A stretch of 64,000 nucleotides of DNA. Source: Lycocorax pyrrhopterus obiensis (lineage: Eukaryota > Chordata > Aves > Passeriformes > Paradisaeidae). Each line of letters opens with the position of its first letter. Positions within the stretch are counted from its first letter, which is position 1. This document shows, one piece after another, positions 26,801-38,445 of the stretch. The notes beneath the pieces are model-generated. The model ran no database searches and was not told the origin of the DNA. It saw nothing but the letters and a program-made list of their open reading frames with translations. The position numbers were made by a program, and so were the translations under genes. Location of the stretch: positions 8,041,168 through 8,105,167 of the forward strand of contig JACSVZ010000016.1 of NCBI GenBank assembly GCA_014706295.1, written 5' to 3'.

Positions 26801-28654
26801 CACTCTTTTCTTTCAACAATTCTCTGATGCAGGAAAGAGTTACTGTCCCCACTTTAGGTATGGAGAACCAGGGCCCAGAAAAGGCCTTAGATATCAGTTA
26901 GATACCAACTCAAGCTCATGCATTGCTCAGGAACCAACAGAGTGGGAATTCCCTTAAAGCACTGCCTGCCACGGAACAGCCGATTTCAATTAACAGCTGT
27001 ATGCCAATCATCTAATCAGCTGCCATGCTTTCCTTCACTGTGTGATAGCTTTCTCACATCAAGGAACAAGATTATTTGCAGGTTTCCAAGCTCGTTTTGC
27101 TTTTCCTACAAATCTAAATTATGACTGACTAGCAGTATCACAGTTCTTAGCTGGGGCTGGGCGTGGAGCAGGGCAAAGCACTTTGAGGTGTCACAAAGAC
27201 ACAGAAACTGAGTGAGAAGTAAGACATAGATGGAGGCTGGCAGTAGAAAGCCATAAGAAGTGCTGCTATTTGTGGAGGGGTAAAGTTCACTTGGCAGGAG
27301 AGGAAGTTTACAGGTTTCTGAGGGCTGAGCTGCTGAGGGGAATGGGAAGAGAGAAAGGCAGACGTGACCCCCTCAACTTGTGCTGCCACTTTGACTGCCA
27401 GGGACACAGCAGACAGTTCTCCCTGGCCTCGATCCATCAGAGGAGGCAGTGTGGGAATGTGTTTCCTGGGCACTGCTGAGATATCTACTGATGTCTGTAG
27501 TATACCCAGAGCTCAGCTGAATATGTGACACCTCAGCAGAGAGGCAGGGACGCGTGACTGCTGTGTGAGATACACGCCATGCCCTCCACAGCATCCCCTT
27601 CTTTCATTTCAGCTGTAATGGCTGACCTTTCAGGGGTTAAAGAGCCCTATTTTCTCTGCTCACCTCTCCTCCTGTCCTTTTTCCAGGGTTATCCATGGAA
27701 ATGATTCTGCCTTCTTGCTTACACAACTTTTGCCATAGTGTCCAGTCTTTCCTGAGCGTTGCCATGGCCAGACCCAGCTTATATGGGTGAGTGGTCCTAA
27801 CACACAAAGGACACTTTGAGCCTGCTTTGTCACTCAGGCTTTGTGCCTGGCTGCTGTTAGGATTAATATAAATATGCCATTGAGAAGCTGGAAAATAGCT
27901 GTGCCTGGTATGATTCAAAGAATACGTAATTTTCTCTTATTCACTGGCCAGGGTTATGAACAAATAGCTGTATGTAGAGAAAGAATTATATTAAGCTCAT
28001 TAAAAATAATTTCACAGGAAAGAGAGGATTCACTTCCATCAAATTGGGCTATGAGTGAAATAATAAAATATACAGGCTATTCTTTAGCCATTCAATGTAA
28101 TTTCTGTTATATTGCTGGAACATTTTTGATACAGCACATGTATCTTGACAAAAACCTCTATCTTACAAGCATGCCCAGCATTTACAAAGGAAGTAAAGGC
28201 AGCCTTTTCCTCCAGTCTACACCTGGGCATGTTCCCTACAGGAGTCACCAAACATGATTCTTTCATTATTTTAGACTACAACTGATATAAGAAACCCTGG
28301 ACTGGTATTTAACCTAATTCTGTAGGTAGTGTTTATTTAAATACAATCTGCCCAGGATGACCAGTTAGTCTTTATTTTTAAACATTCATATTAAGGTTAA
28401 AGCATTATGTATTTAGTTATTTATCTGATTCATTAATCTCTCTTCCAGTTGAATAGCTGATTTGATATTCAGTGTATCAGAGATAACTATCTTGTTATAG
28501 CTAAATGAAATGTGCATTTGGAAAAGTTCATTAATACCATTATCATTAATTGGTTCTTACCTGAATCTCAGTGCTGCAGGGACTCTTCAAATTAAATGAC
28601 AGATTGCAGCTAGCTTTTTTAAAGTAGAATTTTAACAGCTTCCATACATTGCAA

Positions 28655-28690
28655 ATGAAGTCTAATGGGCCAAATCCTGTTCTCCTACTG
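28655..28690. repeat. Fragment of an ancient dispersed repeat
   Basis: GAAGTCTAATGGGCCAAATC followed by CTGTTCTCC matches the order of words in the old repeat seen at 16.47 and 63.9 kb. Diverged; boundaries approximate. Confidence 0.35.
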
Positions 28691-29965
28691 ATCTTAGAAC
28701 AAAAAGGAAAAATAAGTTATAGTGCTTAGTCTAAACTTACTTTACATCAAGGTGTCAGGGCTCAGAATTGATCCCACTTTGCTTTTTAGTGTTTAGTGCA
28801 AAATCACATCTTAATCTTTGGAGGGAAGAAGACACAGAGAAATTGATTTCATTTTGCCTTTTAGCAAACACAGTTGCAGAAGTGCACACTGAACCATGGA
28901 GGAAAACCCGAGCTGAGGCTGATCAGCAGCAGCCTCACATACCTGGAGTCCTCTCTCGCTCTGAACATCACGTACCCTCCCTGATGTCCTCACGGCTCCT
29001 CCGAGTGCAGCTGGCACTAAAGGGCAGCTGAGATCCAGCTGAGTGCAGCAAAGGCTCTGGATCTGGGAATGCACAGGGATGGCCGTGCACAGATCCTGCA
29101 CGTGCGGGGGCCTTCACTCCTGAAGCTGCACCTGCAGCAGTGCCAAGCTCCCAGCCTGTAGCACAAACAACGCAGTCATTGCAACAGCAGCTGCCTTGTG
29201 ACCCATTAGTGCTCCCTCTCACACAGCTCACCCTCCCCAGATTGCTTCTGAGCATCTCACTGAAACACTTTCTAAAAGGACAGGCAAAGGAAACCGCAGG
29301 AGTCATGTTAAATCCCTGGAATACTGAATTTATTCACTTCTACCAGCACTGAATGAGTCCTCAAATCACAATGGCTTTTGGACTCCCAGCCTCCCCACCA
29401 GAATGCAAAAGATTAAGCAGTATTTCCTCATACACAAAGCTATATCCCATCTGATTAAAAGCAAATTAGATTCTTGATCCAACTTGTAGGATTAAGTATC
29501 TCCTAGAGAGATGACATGAGGCCTACAACATACTTATTATTAATAATTTTCTCATAAGAGAGTCCACACTGGGATTGACTATAGGTGCAAAGAACTATTT
29601 TGTCTTGGTCAGCATATTAATTGACTTTTTGACTTCTCTCATGCAATGTAAAGCAGCTTGCAGGCTGCAGCAAAGGCAGGGCATTTACCCACGCAGCTGG
29701 CGAAGTCCTGCACGGCAGACATCTGCATTTCAAAGAGTGCAGCAGTCATTTGCAAAACTTCAGCAAAGAACATTTGTTCAAAAACTGGTCAGTGCTGGTA
29801 ATGTGTGTTTGTGAGGCCAAATGCATGGATTTAAGAGGAGGAAGGAGACTCTTATAACTGTTTTAATCCTGCAGGAATTCTCTGCAGGACTTCAGCACAG
29901 ATTTTTTTTTGTCTTAACTTGGCACCTTTTATTCTACCAAAATGACACCTGAAGCAGCATTTGAA

Positions 29966-30116
29966 CAAAAACAAAAAAAACCAAAGAAATTCGACAACAA
30001 AAGCAAACAAAAAAACCCAAAAACACACACACACAAAATGGGCAAAAAACCTGCTAACCTAAAACAACAAAAATCAAACCCCCAAAACTAACTGGCAAAC
30101 AAACAAAAAAAAAAAG
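29966..30116. repeat. A-rich low-complexity tract with short CA run
   Basis: Dense runs of A mixed with single C (CAAA, CAAAA units), a short ACACACAC run near 30022-30033, and a final A run before 30117. This is simple sequence. It could be the decayed poly-A tail of a retroposon, but nothing recognisable precedes it. Confidence 0.75.
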
Positions 30117-30664
30117 CCACATGCAACATTCTTCTTTCCCTTCTAAAACCCAGTCCTAAATCTAGAAAAGTCAAACCATTTACTATGTAGGTAAATGACA
30201 CAGATTTGTCAGTTTCTCCAAATGCAAAACACTTCACTGAGATGACAACAAAATGCAATTGAAAGCCCCAAACATTTAAGGTACTGCACAACATGTTCTT
30301 TTAGACTCTGTGAGCAAATCTAGTCCTAGGGTACAATATATAAATATGCCTCACAGACAAGCACTATTATTTCTAATGAAAAAACAATAATAAAAAAAAG
30401 CCTTTCCTCTAATAAAATTACTAGTAAAAAGTGTCTTTAATGGCAGGCTTTCTAACAAATTCTGTTGCCCTCCTGCTGTCCCTCTGCACCTGCTGACTGT
30501 CTGGAGTAGCCTGCCTCCTGCCTTGTCCAGCTGTTTTAAACGATCCTGCATTCCACAATGCTTCTTAATTCCAGCAGTTCTGGCAGGCTGATTCTCCACG
30601 ATGGATGCTCAGTGTGGAACTGCCCCTCTTTGTCCTTATGGTATGTAAAGGAAACCTGACTCAC

Positions 30665-30759
30665 CTGTTGGCTCCAACTCCTGTTTATTTGCAGCTCTTT
30701 GTGGCCCCATATCATCCCAAATCAGTAGTAAACACAGTGCAGTTCATCACAGAAGCACT
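30665..30759 (-). other. Candidate exon (95 bases), non-coding type
   Basis: On the minus strand the acceptor TCCAATGTTTTTTTGGCAG ends at 30760 and the donor CAACAG|GTGAGT lies at 30664. All three frames contain stops, so if it is an exon it belongs to a lncRNA or an untranslated region. About 2.9 kb upstream on the same strand is another candidate exon (33624-33728). Confidence 0.15.
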
Positions 30760-32658
30760 CTGCCAAAAAAACATTGGATCAAAATCATTTTAGTGATTCC
30801 TACCTCGTCCTTGCCACCACAATGAATGTAATTGAAGAAAGAATAACATGGTTTCTCAGGCTTTGTTGCTCCCCAGGTACCACAAAAATTAATTGGCCAG
30901 GCAGTGCCCACAGCCCAGGTTTTACCAAGTGAACAGGAAACCTGCTCACAGTGGATTTAACACAGGGCACGTACAAACCAGGAGGGTGAAGGGAATAGTG
31001 AGATTCACCTTGTTGAACACAGCCAGTCTCTTTAAAAGGAACATAAGGGCAGACTCAGAAATTGGCAGCTGGGTCTGAAAAAAGGGTTTTGGTGAATGCT
31101 GAAGTTACCCCGTGAATGTGGTCCCTGGGGGGTTGTGCCATTTCCGTGCTGGCTGCAGACAGCAGATAGCCCTGCCCTCAGTGCCACAGGAAGCCCATCC
31201 ACCTTCTGTGCAGCACGGCTTTTACCGGGGCCACGGCCAGCCAGGTGCTGGGCTCCCTGCCACCTGACAACGGGAAGCACAAATTGCACCAGCAAATGGC
31301 CTTTTTAGCATAAACAATGCTTCCAGCCTTCTCTGATTCTGCTCTGCCCTAATCCATATTTACCGGTTTGGGGGACTAATTCCTCCCGTTTTCCTGCCAC
31401 CCTTTGCACGACTGCAGCTGCCTTTAGTGATATGCAACAAATTGCATGGAAATAAAGAATGAGTGTATGAAAAGGATATGAAAACTACCACAGAACAAGA
31501 CCCACATTACAGGTGTCTCTTCCTCATTCCTGAGTACCAGACACAGACTGCCTTTGTTTCCCACACTTTGCTGATATGGCACAACCCCAAACTCATTTGA
31601 GGTGACAGGAATCCTTTTATTTGCTTCAGCACATTTCAGAGCAGAAGAAAGGCAGGAGAAGTCATCAGTTACAAAACAACATTTCTACTATTCAACAAGG
31701 AATCCCTCAAATCCCACTTTTAGCCAGCTTTTAGCAGAACTCAGGGAAGAACAAGCTGTACTGTACAGCCCTTTCCTCCTGAGACGAATATTTTAGTTTC
31801 TAAGGCCCTAAGCTTCATTATATTTGTTGCAGAGCACTCAAGATTCGATCTTAGATGTTGTTTAGGCTGGAAAGAGCCAGGAAATATATCAACAGCATAT
31901 TCTTGCACTAAAAGGTGAGTTTGGCCTCCTTGCTCCACTAAGTTTAAAAGCTTTCCTGCTAAATTTTCCACTAAATTTTGCTCTTAAAAAGACTGTTGCT
32001 GACACTCAAGGAAAACAAGCAATTATGCACTCTTATAATACTTGAAAGATGTAAAGCTAATCAAACATTATCACAGTATTTTCATGAAAGATCAGCTGAC
32101 TTTAAAAGTGCATGTGCAATTTGAGTGCTCTAGGAAGTCTTACCGTCCTTCTTAGGGCTTCAGGAAAGATTCAGCTGCAGAACAGCCTAAATTGCTTGGT
32201 ATTGCAACAGACTTACCAGGTATTGTTTTGGAAGTTAAAAGTCCCTGGTGCATTTTTTGGATCAGATGTCAACCAATTTTATGGTGATGGTCAGCTAAAA
32301 CCACAGACAGCTGATTAATGACCCATGGACCAGAAGTCACCTGGAAGTCCATTTCCAAGGCATCCTTAGGATACCTTTTACCTAGGTCACCATACTCACA
32401 TACCAGTGAGGAATTTTCACACCACAGTGACCAAAGTCTCTCCCTTTTTACCTCCTTTATTTGAGACACAGAACCAAGCCACAGATCCATAGCCAAATTC
32501 CTATTTTAAATGTTCCAGTGCTCAGGAATGGCTGGATTTGAAGCTTTAGTTTGACTCACAAAGTCATAGTTACTTGACCATAGCTTATTGAAGCTCATGT
32601 GCTTTTACAGTCCCCCAGTTTTCAGAACTGGTTCATAGTTAAAATAACGTGGGCTTAC

Positions 32659-32724
32659 TAGTTTATTTAAATTAAATATTAGTTTATTTATTGGTTTAGT
32701 TTATTAGTTTATTTAAATTAAATA
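32659..32724. repeat. AT-rich spaced direct repeat
   Basis: The 20-base word TAGTTTATTTAAATTAAATA occurs exactly at 32659-32678 and again at 32705-32724, with partial copies (TTAGTTTATTTA) between. Each word contains the palindrome TTTAAATTAAA-like core. It looks like a short, recently rearranged AT-rich minisatellite. Confidence 0.85.
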
Positions 32725-33623
32725 ACACTATTTAGATTAAATAGTAAATTTAAATGCAGGTTTCATTTGTCTCTGATTTTGAAGACGTATCACCAACATG
32801 ACAGGATATAATCCTGTTCTGTATTGTTTCTCTTAAAAGCTGGGAGCTTCTTTTATCACAAATAATCAATTAAAAAAACCCCAACATGACAAATTATACA
32901 TTGACAATGTTAAATTCCCCAGCTCTATTTCAGTTCTTACCTGTTGCAGTATTTTCTTTTTGTGATACTAACATGCATCTATTACTTTTAGCAGTTAATA
33001 GGTGCAATTTCAACATCATTTAAATGTGTACATCAAAATATTACTTGTGGGAAGAATAGGATTTTATTCCTCCCAGAAACGTGGCTATAAAAAAATAACA
33101 TTGTCTCGATTGCATCCCTTTTATAAACACAGCAGGATTGGGAAAGCATTCCAGGATATATATCTGTCACTCTAGCTGGTATCACCCTATAACTCTGCAA
33201 GTTAAAATCACTATCTAATCAGAAAGGGTAATGGATTTCTTCTGCTGGCACTGGAAAGTGATTGTGCAAGAGACAGATGTCAAAAACATCATTCTTTCTG
33301 AACCCTCTCTTCACAGCTGAGATTAAATAAAATAGCTTAATTGCACTTCAGACTCATTTAGACTCCTTGGAAACAGGTAGGATTTTAAGACTACAAGAAT
33401 GTAGAATAGATGTAAAGCTTGTTTGGTAGCTAGAGACAAAATGCAGCTTCATTTTCTACCTTCTAGGGAGATTTGAAAAGCCCAATAATTTAACCAGGAG
33501 AATCTACACAGGGGGTTAAAAAAATATAGCTTGACTAAAGGTCAGGCAGACACATGACCTAACGTTAAGGTCCCCCAAGCTTCGATGCTGCCCAAAAACT
33601 CTAAGCAGTGTACAAGGGCTTAC

Positions 33624-33728
33624 CTCGAATGGGGGCAAGAACAACAGTTTGGCTCTGCCCATCACCTGCGCGGTGGACAGCAGCCCAGGCAGCAGCCTTT
33701 CTCCTGCTTGTGCACAGCAGGCTTAGAG
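33624..33728 (-). other. Candidate exon (105 bases)
   Basis: On the minus strand the acceptor CGCTAATTTTCTTTCCCTCACAG (ending at 33729) and the donor TTCGAG|GTAAGC (starting at 33623) both fit the consensus well. One frame is open throughout (34 whole codons, two bases in front and one behind), rich in Ala, Arg and Leu; the other two are closed. The interval keeps several CpGs. I do not recognise the translation. Together with 30665-30759 it would make a two-exon minus-strand transcript with a 2.9-kb intron, but the frame would stop about a dozen codons into the second exon. Confidence 0.2.
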
Positions 33729-36700
33729 CTGTGAGGGAAAGAAAATTAGCGTCTACAAAGCTAGTTCCAAGGCAGTCAGAGCAGACAAAGGACCAGTTTA
33801 GTGCCTTTTTTTCTCAGCTGCAGTTCTGCGTGGTGTCTGGCAAATTCCTATTGGCATCCCGGTCACACAGAAAGGCACTTCAGGTACATATGGCACAAGC
33901 ACAATGTTCCTTTCTTACCGGTAACATTTACCTGCAGGGTTTGGCTATCCTGTAAACTAGCATTTAAGAATGTCCTCAAGGGCTCTCTCCTCAGCAAAGA
34001 GAAAAAAAACATAAACTTGTAGCTTGCTTGGTTTCTACACTCTCTATCAGAGGAAACATGCTGCTGCAGTCACACAAAAGGTAAATAGGTATTTCACCAT
34101 CATGCCAGTTAGGTGAGTTTTAAAATTCAACAACGTGATCATCCTGAAAGGAAAAAAAGAGAAAAGACAAGAAGAACCCACATTCTCTGAACCAACAAGT
34201 CCTGAATTTCTACAGAAGAATGAGAGAAAAGGATTTGAATTAAGTCTTTCACCCAGAGTCTACAACATTCAGGCTTTGCGGTAACAAGAAAAGAAAACAT
34301 TTCTACAGATGGGTTGGAGTAAGGGGAGGAGAAAATATGAGAAGTCTGCACAAGAAAACAAATACCTTGCACTCAATCATCAAGCTTATATCCAGTTTGC
34401 AGCCAAATAACTTTATTTTATTTTTCAATTACAGGACAAACTCATTTATGAATGGCATGAGCCTTGCTTTCCTACAGTTTTTCACATAATAGAAAACTAA
34501 CTAGAGAAAAGTGGCAGATGCAGTTTTTATCAATAAAGCTCTGCTTAGAGGAGTTGAAAATCTTTTCCTTTCATGCTTTCAAGTTCTTTTTGTATACAAT
34601 TGTTTTCCTCAGGGGATTATACCTGATCCCATGAAGCTTTCCCTGCCAAGACAGTCCAGCCTCTTTGTGGAATAAGAGCAGACATTGATCGGCAGGGACC
34701 ACAAGGGAGACCGCGGCAGCTCCGGGCCCCTCTCTCCCAGCAGGGTTTTGCTGCTCAGCCTGGAAGGGTCACCTGAGCATGGCTTAAAGGATCTGGAAAG
34801 AAGAGGATATCTGAAGGCCAAATATTTTAAAAATGCAAGCCCTTTGCCTTTTCTTTATGAACCTCTCCCATCAAATAAAGTAGATTCAACATCGTTTGTT
34901 TCTAAATGTGCTGGAAATGAAAATAACTGCAGTTATTGAAGCTGTGGGAGGTACAATGGATATTTCAGCTGTAACGGGATGAGAATGCCCGTTCAAAAGT
35001 TCCCTTCAAGCTCTTTATAGCAGACAAATCCTCAAAAGAAAACATTCTTTGTTAAATTTCATTTGAATACATCCTGCTCCAGCCAGACAGCCCACTTAAA
35101 ATGACACAGAGGTAGTAAATTGTTCTACTGGTTGGTTAGCTGGAGTTTAACAGCTTGAGCTTATCAGGAAAGTGATAGGAACAAAAGTGTTGGCCATATC
35201 ATCATTCAGGCAATACCTCCTTCCACTCTTCCTGAACCTCTGAGGTGAAGGCCCTTAATTACTCTTTGCAGTAAAAGATGTGTCATGAAAACACTGGGAG
35301 ACGGACAAAGGCCACCCAGAAGGGATCTTGCTCAACAAGCTTGCATATAGCATCCCACAAGAAACCCTCTTAACATGAATTATTTCAATAACTGCGGTGG
35401 TGTAGGGGTCTGTGTTTTTCCAAGATAGCGTTTTCCTCAAAACGTCCCTTATGAGGAAGAAACAACAGGAGATCTTCTCCTCAAGATACTTCCAATATCT
35501 AGCAACTGAAACATGATGAGAAGCACAGAGTTTCTGTTATTTTTTTCTGAGAAATGGCACCCGAAGGCATTAAAATGCCCATGGAAATATGGAGGGCCAG
35601 CTTTTCACAGGCACTCACAGCACACAGAGCTGAATGGAGAAATACTCAATTCCTGTTTTCTGGCCAATCCATTTAGGCTGCCGACTTTTGGCTCTGAATC
35701 CCCTCCAGAGCTTAATGGCTTGTTCCCAATAACATGCACATGCCACTAAGCCCAGCATTGTCAGACAGCTAAAAGCTGATCAGAAGCATTTGTAGGTTTG
35801 GATATTTGTTTGATGCTACAGTCAACCTTAGAATAATTGCCTCTGAAGAAACAGGAGTAAATAACACACATCCAGTCTGGCCAAAAGCACTTTATCAGTG
35901 CCAAAATCTCCACAAAGTACAAGACTGTACAACAGGCAAGGACAATCCCTCAAAGGCAACTGTGATTGTTGCATGAAAGAGTAACAAAACTCAATTAACC
36001 AATTAAACTGTCTGCCAAGAGACTAAGGAATTCACTGTTCAAACATATACAAAATTAGGCTAAATGGGAAGTGTAGAGGTCTGGTGAGATAAGGTAGCCT
36101 CACAAGAAAGCAAATACTACAGGTATTCATTCGTAAGGCAGCCCCAAAACTGAAGGGTCAAAGGAGACCATAGGTCATGACAGGGCAGGAGAGGCAGACA
36201 TTTAGGACATCTCAATGTGATGGTGTTCATTTAACACTCTGAAATAAAGCACAACATGGAACTCCACCAGTCAGGTATAAGCTCTCAGTTGAGTTGGATA
36301 TGAAATCAGAGCTAACACATACCTTAGACCCTCTTAGGATAGGATGTTATCATAGGAGATTCTATGTATGACACTCCTATTTTGAGCTTAGGGTAGAGAA
36401 TCCAACATGACAAAATTTAACATTACATGTGAAGCTTCCTGATTTAACCTCACCTCATTTCTTTCCCTGGTTTGCTTTCCAAAATGCAACTATACCCCCT
36501 AATGAAACCAGATGGATTTATGAAAGGGGAATAATTCCTGACGAACCTGACAGCATTCTATTATCACATGGCTAGAGCAGAGAAGGAAGGAAGAACAGTG
36601 GATATTGTTTACCTTGACTTATGCAAAGCTTTTGACAGTCCCCCATAATATCCACGCAGATAACCCATGAAATACGGACTAGAGAAAGGGACAGAGAGGT

Positions 36701-37188
36701 GGGCTGGAAATGAACTGCTCTGCCTGGCTCAGAGCCATGACCAGTGACACAAAATGCATCTGGAGGCCGGTCACTGGTGGTGTTTGCATGGATGAGGGCA
36801 GAGCTGGGACCCACAGTGTTTAACATCTTCATAAATGACCTGCGTGGTGGGACAGCGGGCACCTTCTGACAAGGTGTGCAGATGATGCGTGCACACCGGC
36901 TGTGCTGCCATAGAGAGGCACGAAGACAGGCTGGAAAAATGGGACAACAAGGATCTCATGAAGTTCGACAGCGGAGAGTAAAAAGTCCTGGTCTTGGGGA
37001 GCCATAATCTCCTGCACCAGAATAATCTGGGGACAAACTAGCTGCAAAGCAGGCTTTTAGAAGAAGCCCTGGGGCTCCTACTGGACACCAAGGTGACCAC
37101 AAGTCAGCAGTGCACCTCCACAGCAAGGAAGGCAGCAGCCTCCTTGGCTGGAGTAGGATAAGCAGTGCCTGCACATATCTGGGGCTGA

Positions 37189-37212
37189 GTGCTGAGCCCA
37201 GTGCTGAGCCCT
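37189..37212. repeat. 12-base tandem duplication inside the CR1 copy
   Basis: GTGCTGAGCCCA (37189-37200) is followed at once by GTGCTGAGCCCT (37201-37212), inside the CR1 fragment and next to its internal deletion. It is probably a slippage product at the deletion site. Confidence 0.85.
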
Positions 37213-37531
37213 CCAGGACTGGAGCCAGGGAGACTCAGGAGCAGATCCAGCAAAAGGCCACAAAGATTGTAAGGCCCTGGAGCACCTGACTGATAAGGAG
37301 AGTCTGAGAAGATTGTGGTGGTTCAATGCGGAGAAGACAAAGGTTTGGGGGAATGTAGTAGGGGGGTTGGGGCAGGGAGAGCAAATAAAAATAAATGCCT
37401 GATGGGAGGGATTAAGAAGATAGAGCCAGGTTCTTCTTGGTAATATCAAGTAGCAGGTGGCAGGACAGAAGACAATGGGCCCAGACAGAACAGAAGAAAA
37501 TTCCATTCAAACATAAGAGAACACTTTTTCT

Positions 37532-37547
37532 GGGGGGGGGGGGGGGG
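37532..37547 (+). repeat. G16 homopolymer inside CR1
   Basis: Sixteen consecutive G between ACACTTTTTCT and CAACCAGCACAAC, within the CR1 3' part. Runs this long are rare, unstable and hard to sequence, so the exact length is uncertain and a small assembly error here is possible. Confidence 0.9.
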
Positions 37548-38415
37548 CAACCAGCACAACAGGCTGTCCAGAGAGGCTGTGGAGCCTCCATTCTGGAGAT
37601 AACCAAACCCTGATTATGTATGGGCAACATGCTGCAGATAATACTGCTTTGAGCAGAGCAGTTGAATCAGAGTGTCTCTGGACATCTCTTCCAACCTCAA
37701 CCATTCAGTGAAAACATGCCAATCACAGCTAGAATCTATCAAAAATAGAGGGATCTGCAGAGTCAAGTTTCTGTGTACATTTACTAAGAACGTATTTTAC
37801 TGCAGGTTTCACCTTTGCCTTGAGGCTCTCTGCAACTTTTCATCAAAGTGACTGTAACTCAGATATACATACAAAAAGAGAAGCAAATCTCATGGCTGAC
37901 AAGTGTAACATTAAACTAACATTAATGTCCATGATGCAGGAGGTGGTGGCATTAAACAGAAAGGTTTTCAGTACAGCTTTTCACTCCAAAGCGCTTGCAC
38001 TGTCTTGAGCCTCAGCACATGTATATAGTGCATGCTTGTGTACTTTCACATACAGATCTCTGTGTACTTTAAAGAGCCTATGCTCCTCTTTATGTGGTTT
38101 ACATAATTTTCTTGCTATTTTTGGCAAAATCGAGGAGGTATTTGACACTTCATTTCTACCAGTACTCTCCCAGCTCACTCCTCCTTGTATAATACCTCTT
38201 TTTTGTTTCTGATTTTTCTCTTTTACCTTTTACTCTTCCCAGTGTGTGATTCCCAGTCAGTTGACATCTCATGATAGCCATAACACATCTGAAAACAATC
38301 CAACAATCCCAGTCCTGTCAGTTCATTGCCAAAGACAGTCACTCTGTGTACAATTTGGCAGAGGCTAATCTAGCTCTTCCCATTTGTTTTCTTTTTGTTT
38401 GGTTGGGTTTTCTTC

Positions 38416-38445
38416 TTTTTTTTTTTTTTTGGGGGGGGGGTGGGG
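38416..38445 (+). repeat. T15-G10 homopolymer junction
   Basis: Fifteen T (38416-38430) run directly into ten G (38431-38440), then TGGGG. The opposite strand is a C-rich then A-rich run. This is simple sequence, with a G-rich half able to form non-B DNA. Confidence 0.9.

Larger units (their letters stand above)
23821..30664. other. Mostly AT-rich unique sequence
   Basis: No gene recognised. 24.9-25.1 kb has an AT-rich, low-repeat look with several ATTA words and an octamer, listed as a finding. 27.1-27.6 kb and 28.85-29.15 kb are GC-richer, and the second keeps a noticeable number of CpGs. An A-rich tract fills about 29966-30116. Confidence 0.5.
30760..36504. other. Unique sequence, AT-rich with small GC-richer patches
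   Basis: No gene recognised. 31.1-31.3 and 33.6-33.9 kb are GC-richer and carry overlapping spurious frames on both strands. Splice-like pieces at 33624-33728 (minus) and 31833-31914 (plus; TTGTTGCAG acceptor, AAAAG|GTGAGT donor) are noted. An AT-rich repeat lies at 32659-32724. Confidence 0.5.
36505..37709 (+). mobile_element. CR1 LINE, 5'-truncated 3' portion
   Basis: About 1.2 kb follows the order of an avian CR1 from the reverse-transcriptase domain to the 3' end. Visible landmarks are the GGATTTATGAAAG word at the left edge, the LD-CKAFD block (36610-36635), the GTGTTTAACATCTTCATAAA word (36816-36835), the A-D-D catalytic codons (36878-36886), the DRLEKW block with ATGAAGTTCGACA (about 36920-36970), CTGGACACCAAGGTGACCA (37081-37100), GGCCACAAAGATTG (37256-37270), and the terminal CTTCCAACCTCAACCATTCA (37689-37708). 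It is heavily broken: stops follow the KAFD block, about 70 bases near 37190-37240 are missing or scrambled, the segment around 37340-37400 does not match, and a G16 run sits where a gap would be. The element is inactive. Confidence 0.92.

Noticed and set aside
36572..37704. Set of minus-strand frames of 60-142 codons
   Set aside because: They are antisense to the CR1 LINE fragment and follow its composition, not separate genes. The plus frame at 23534-23851 is the same antisense artefact of the other CR1 copy.
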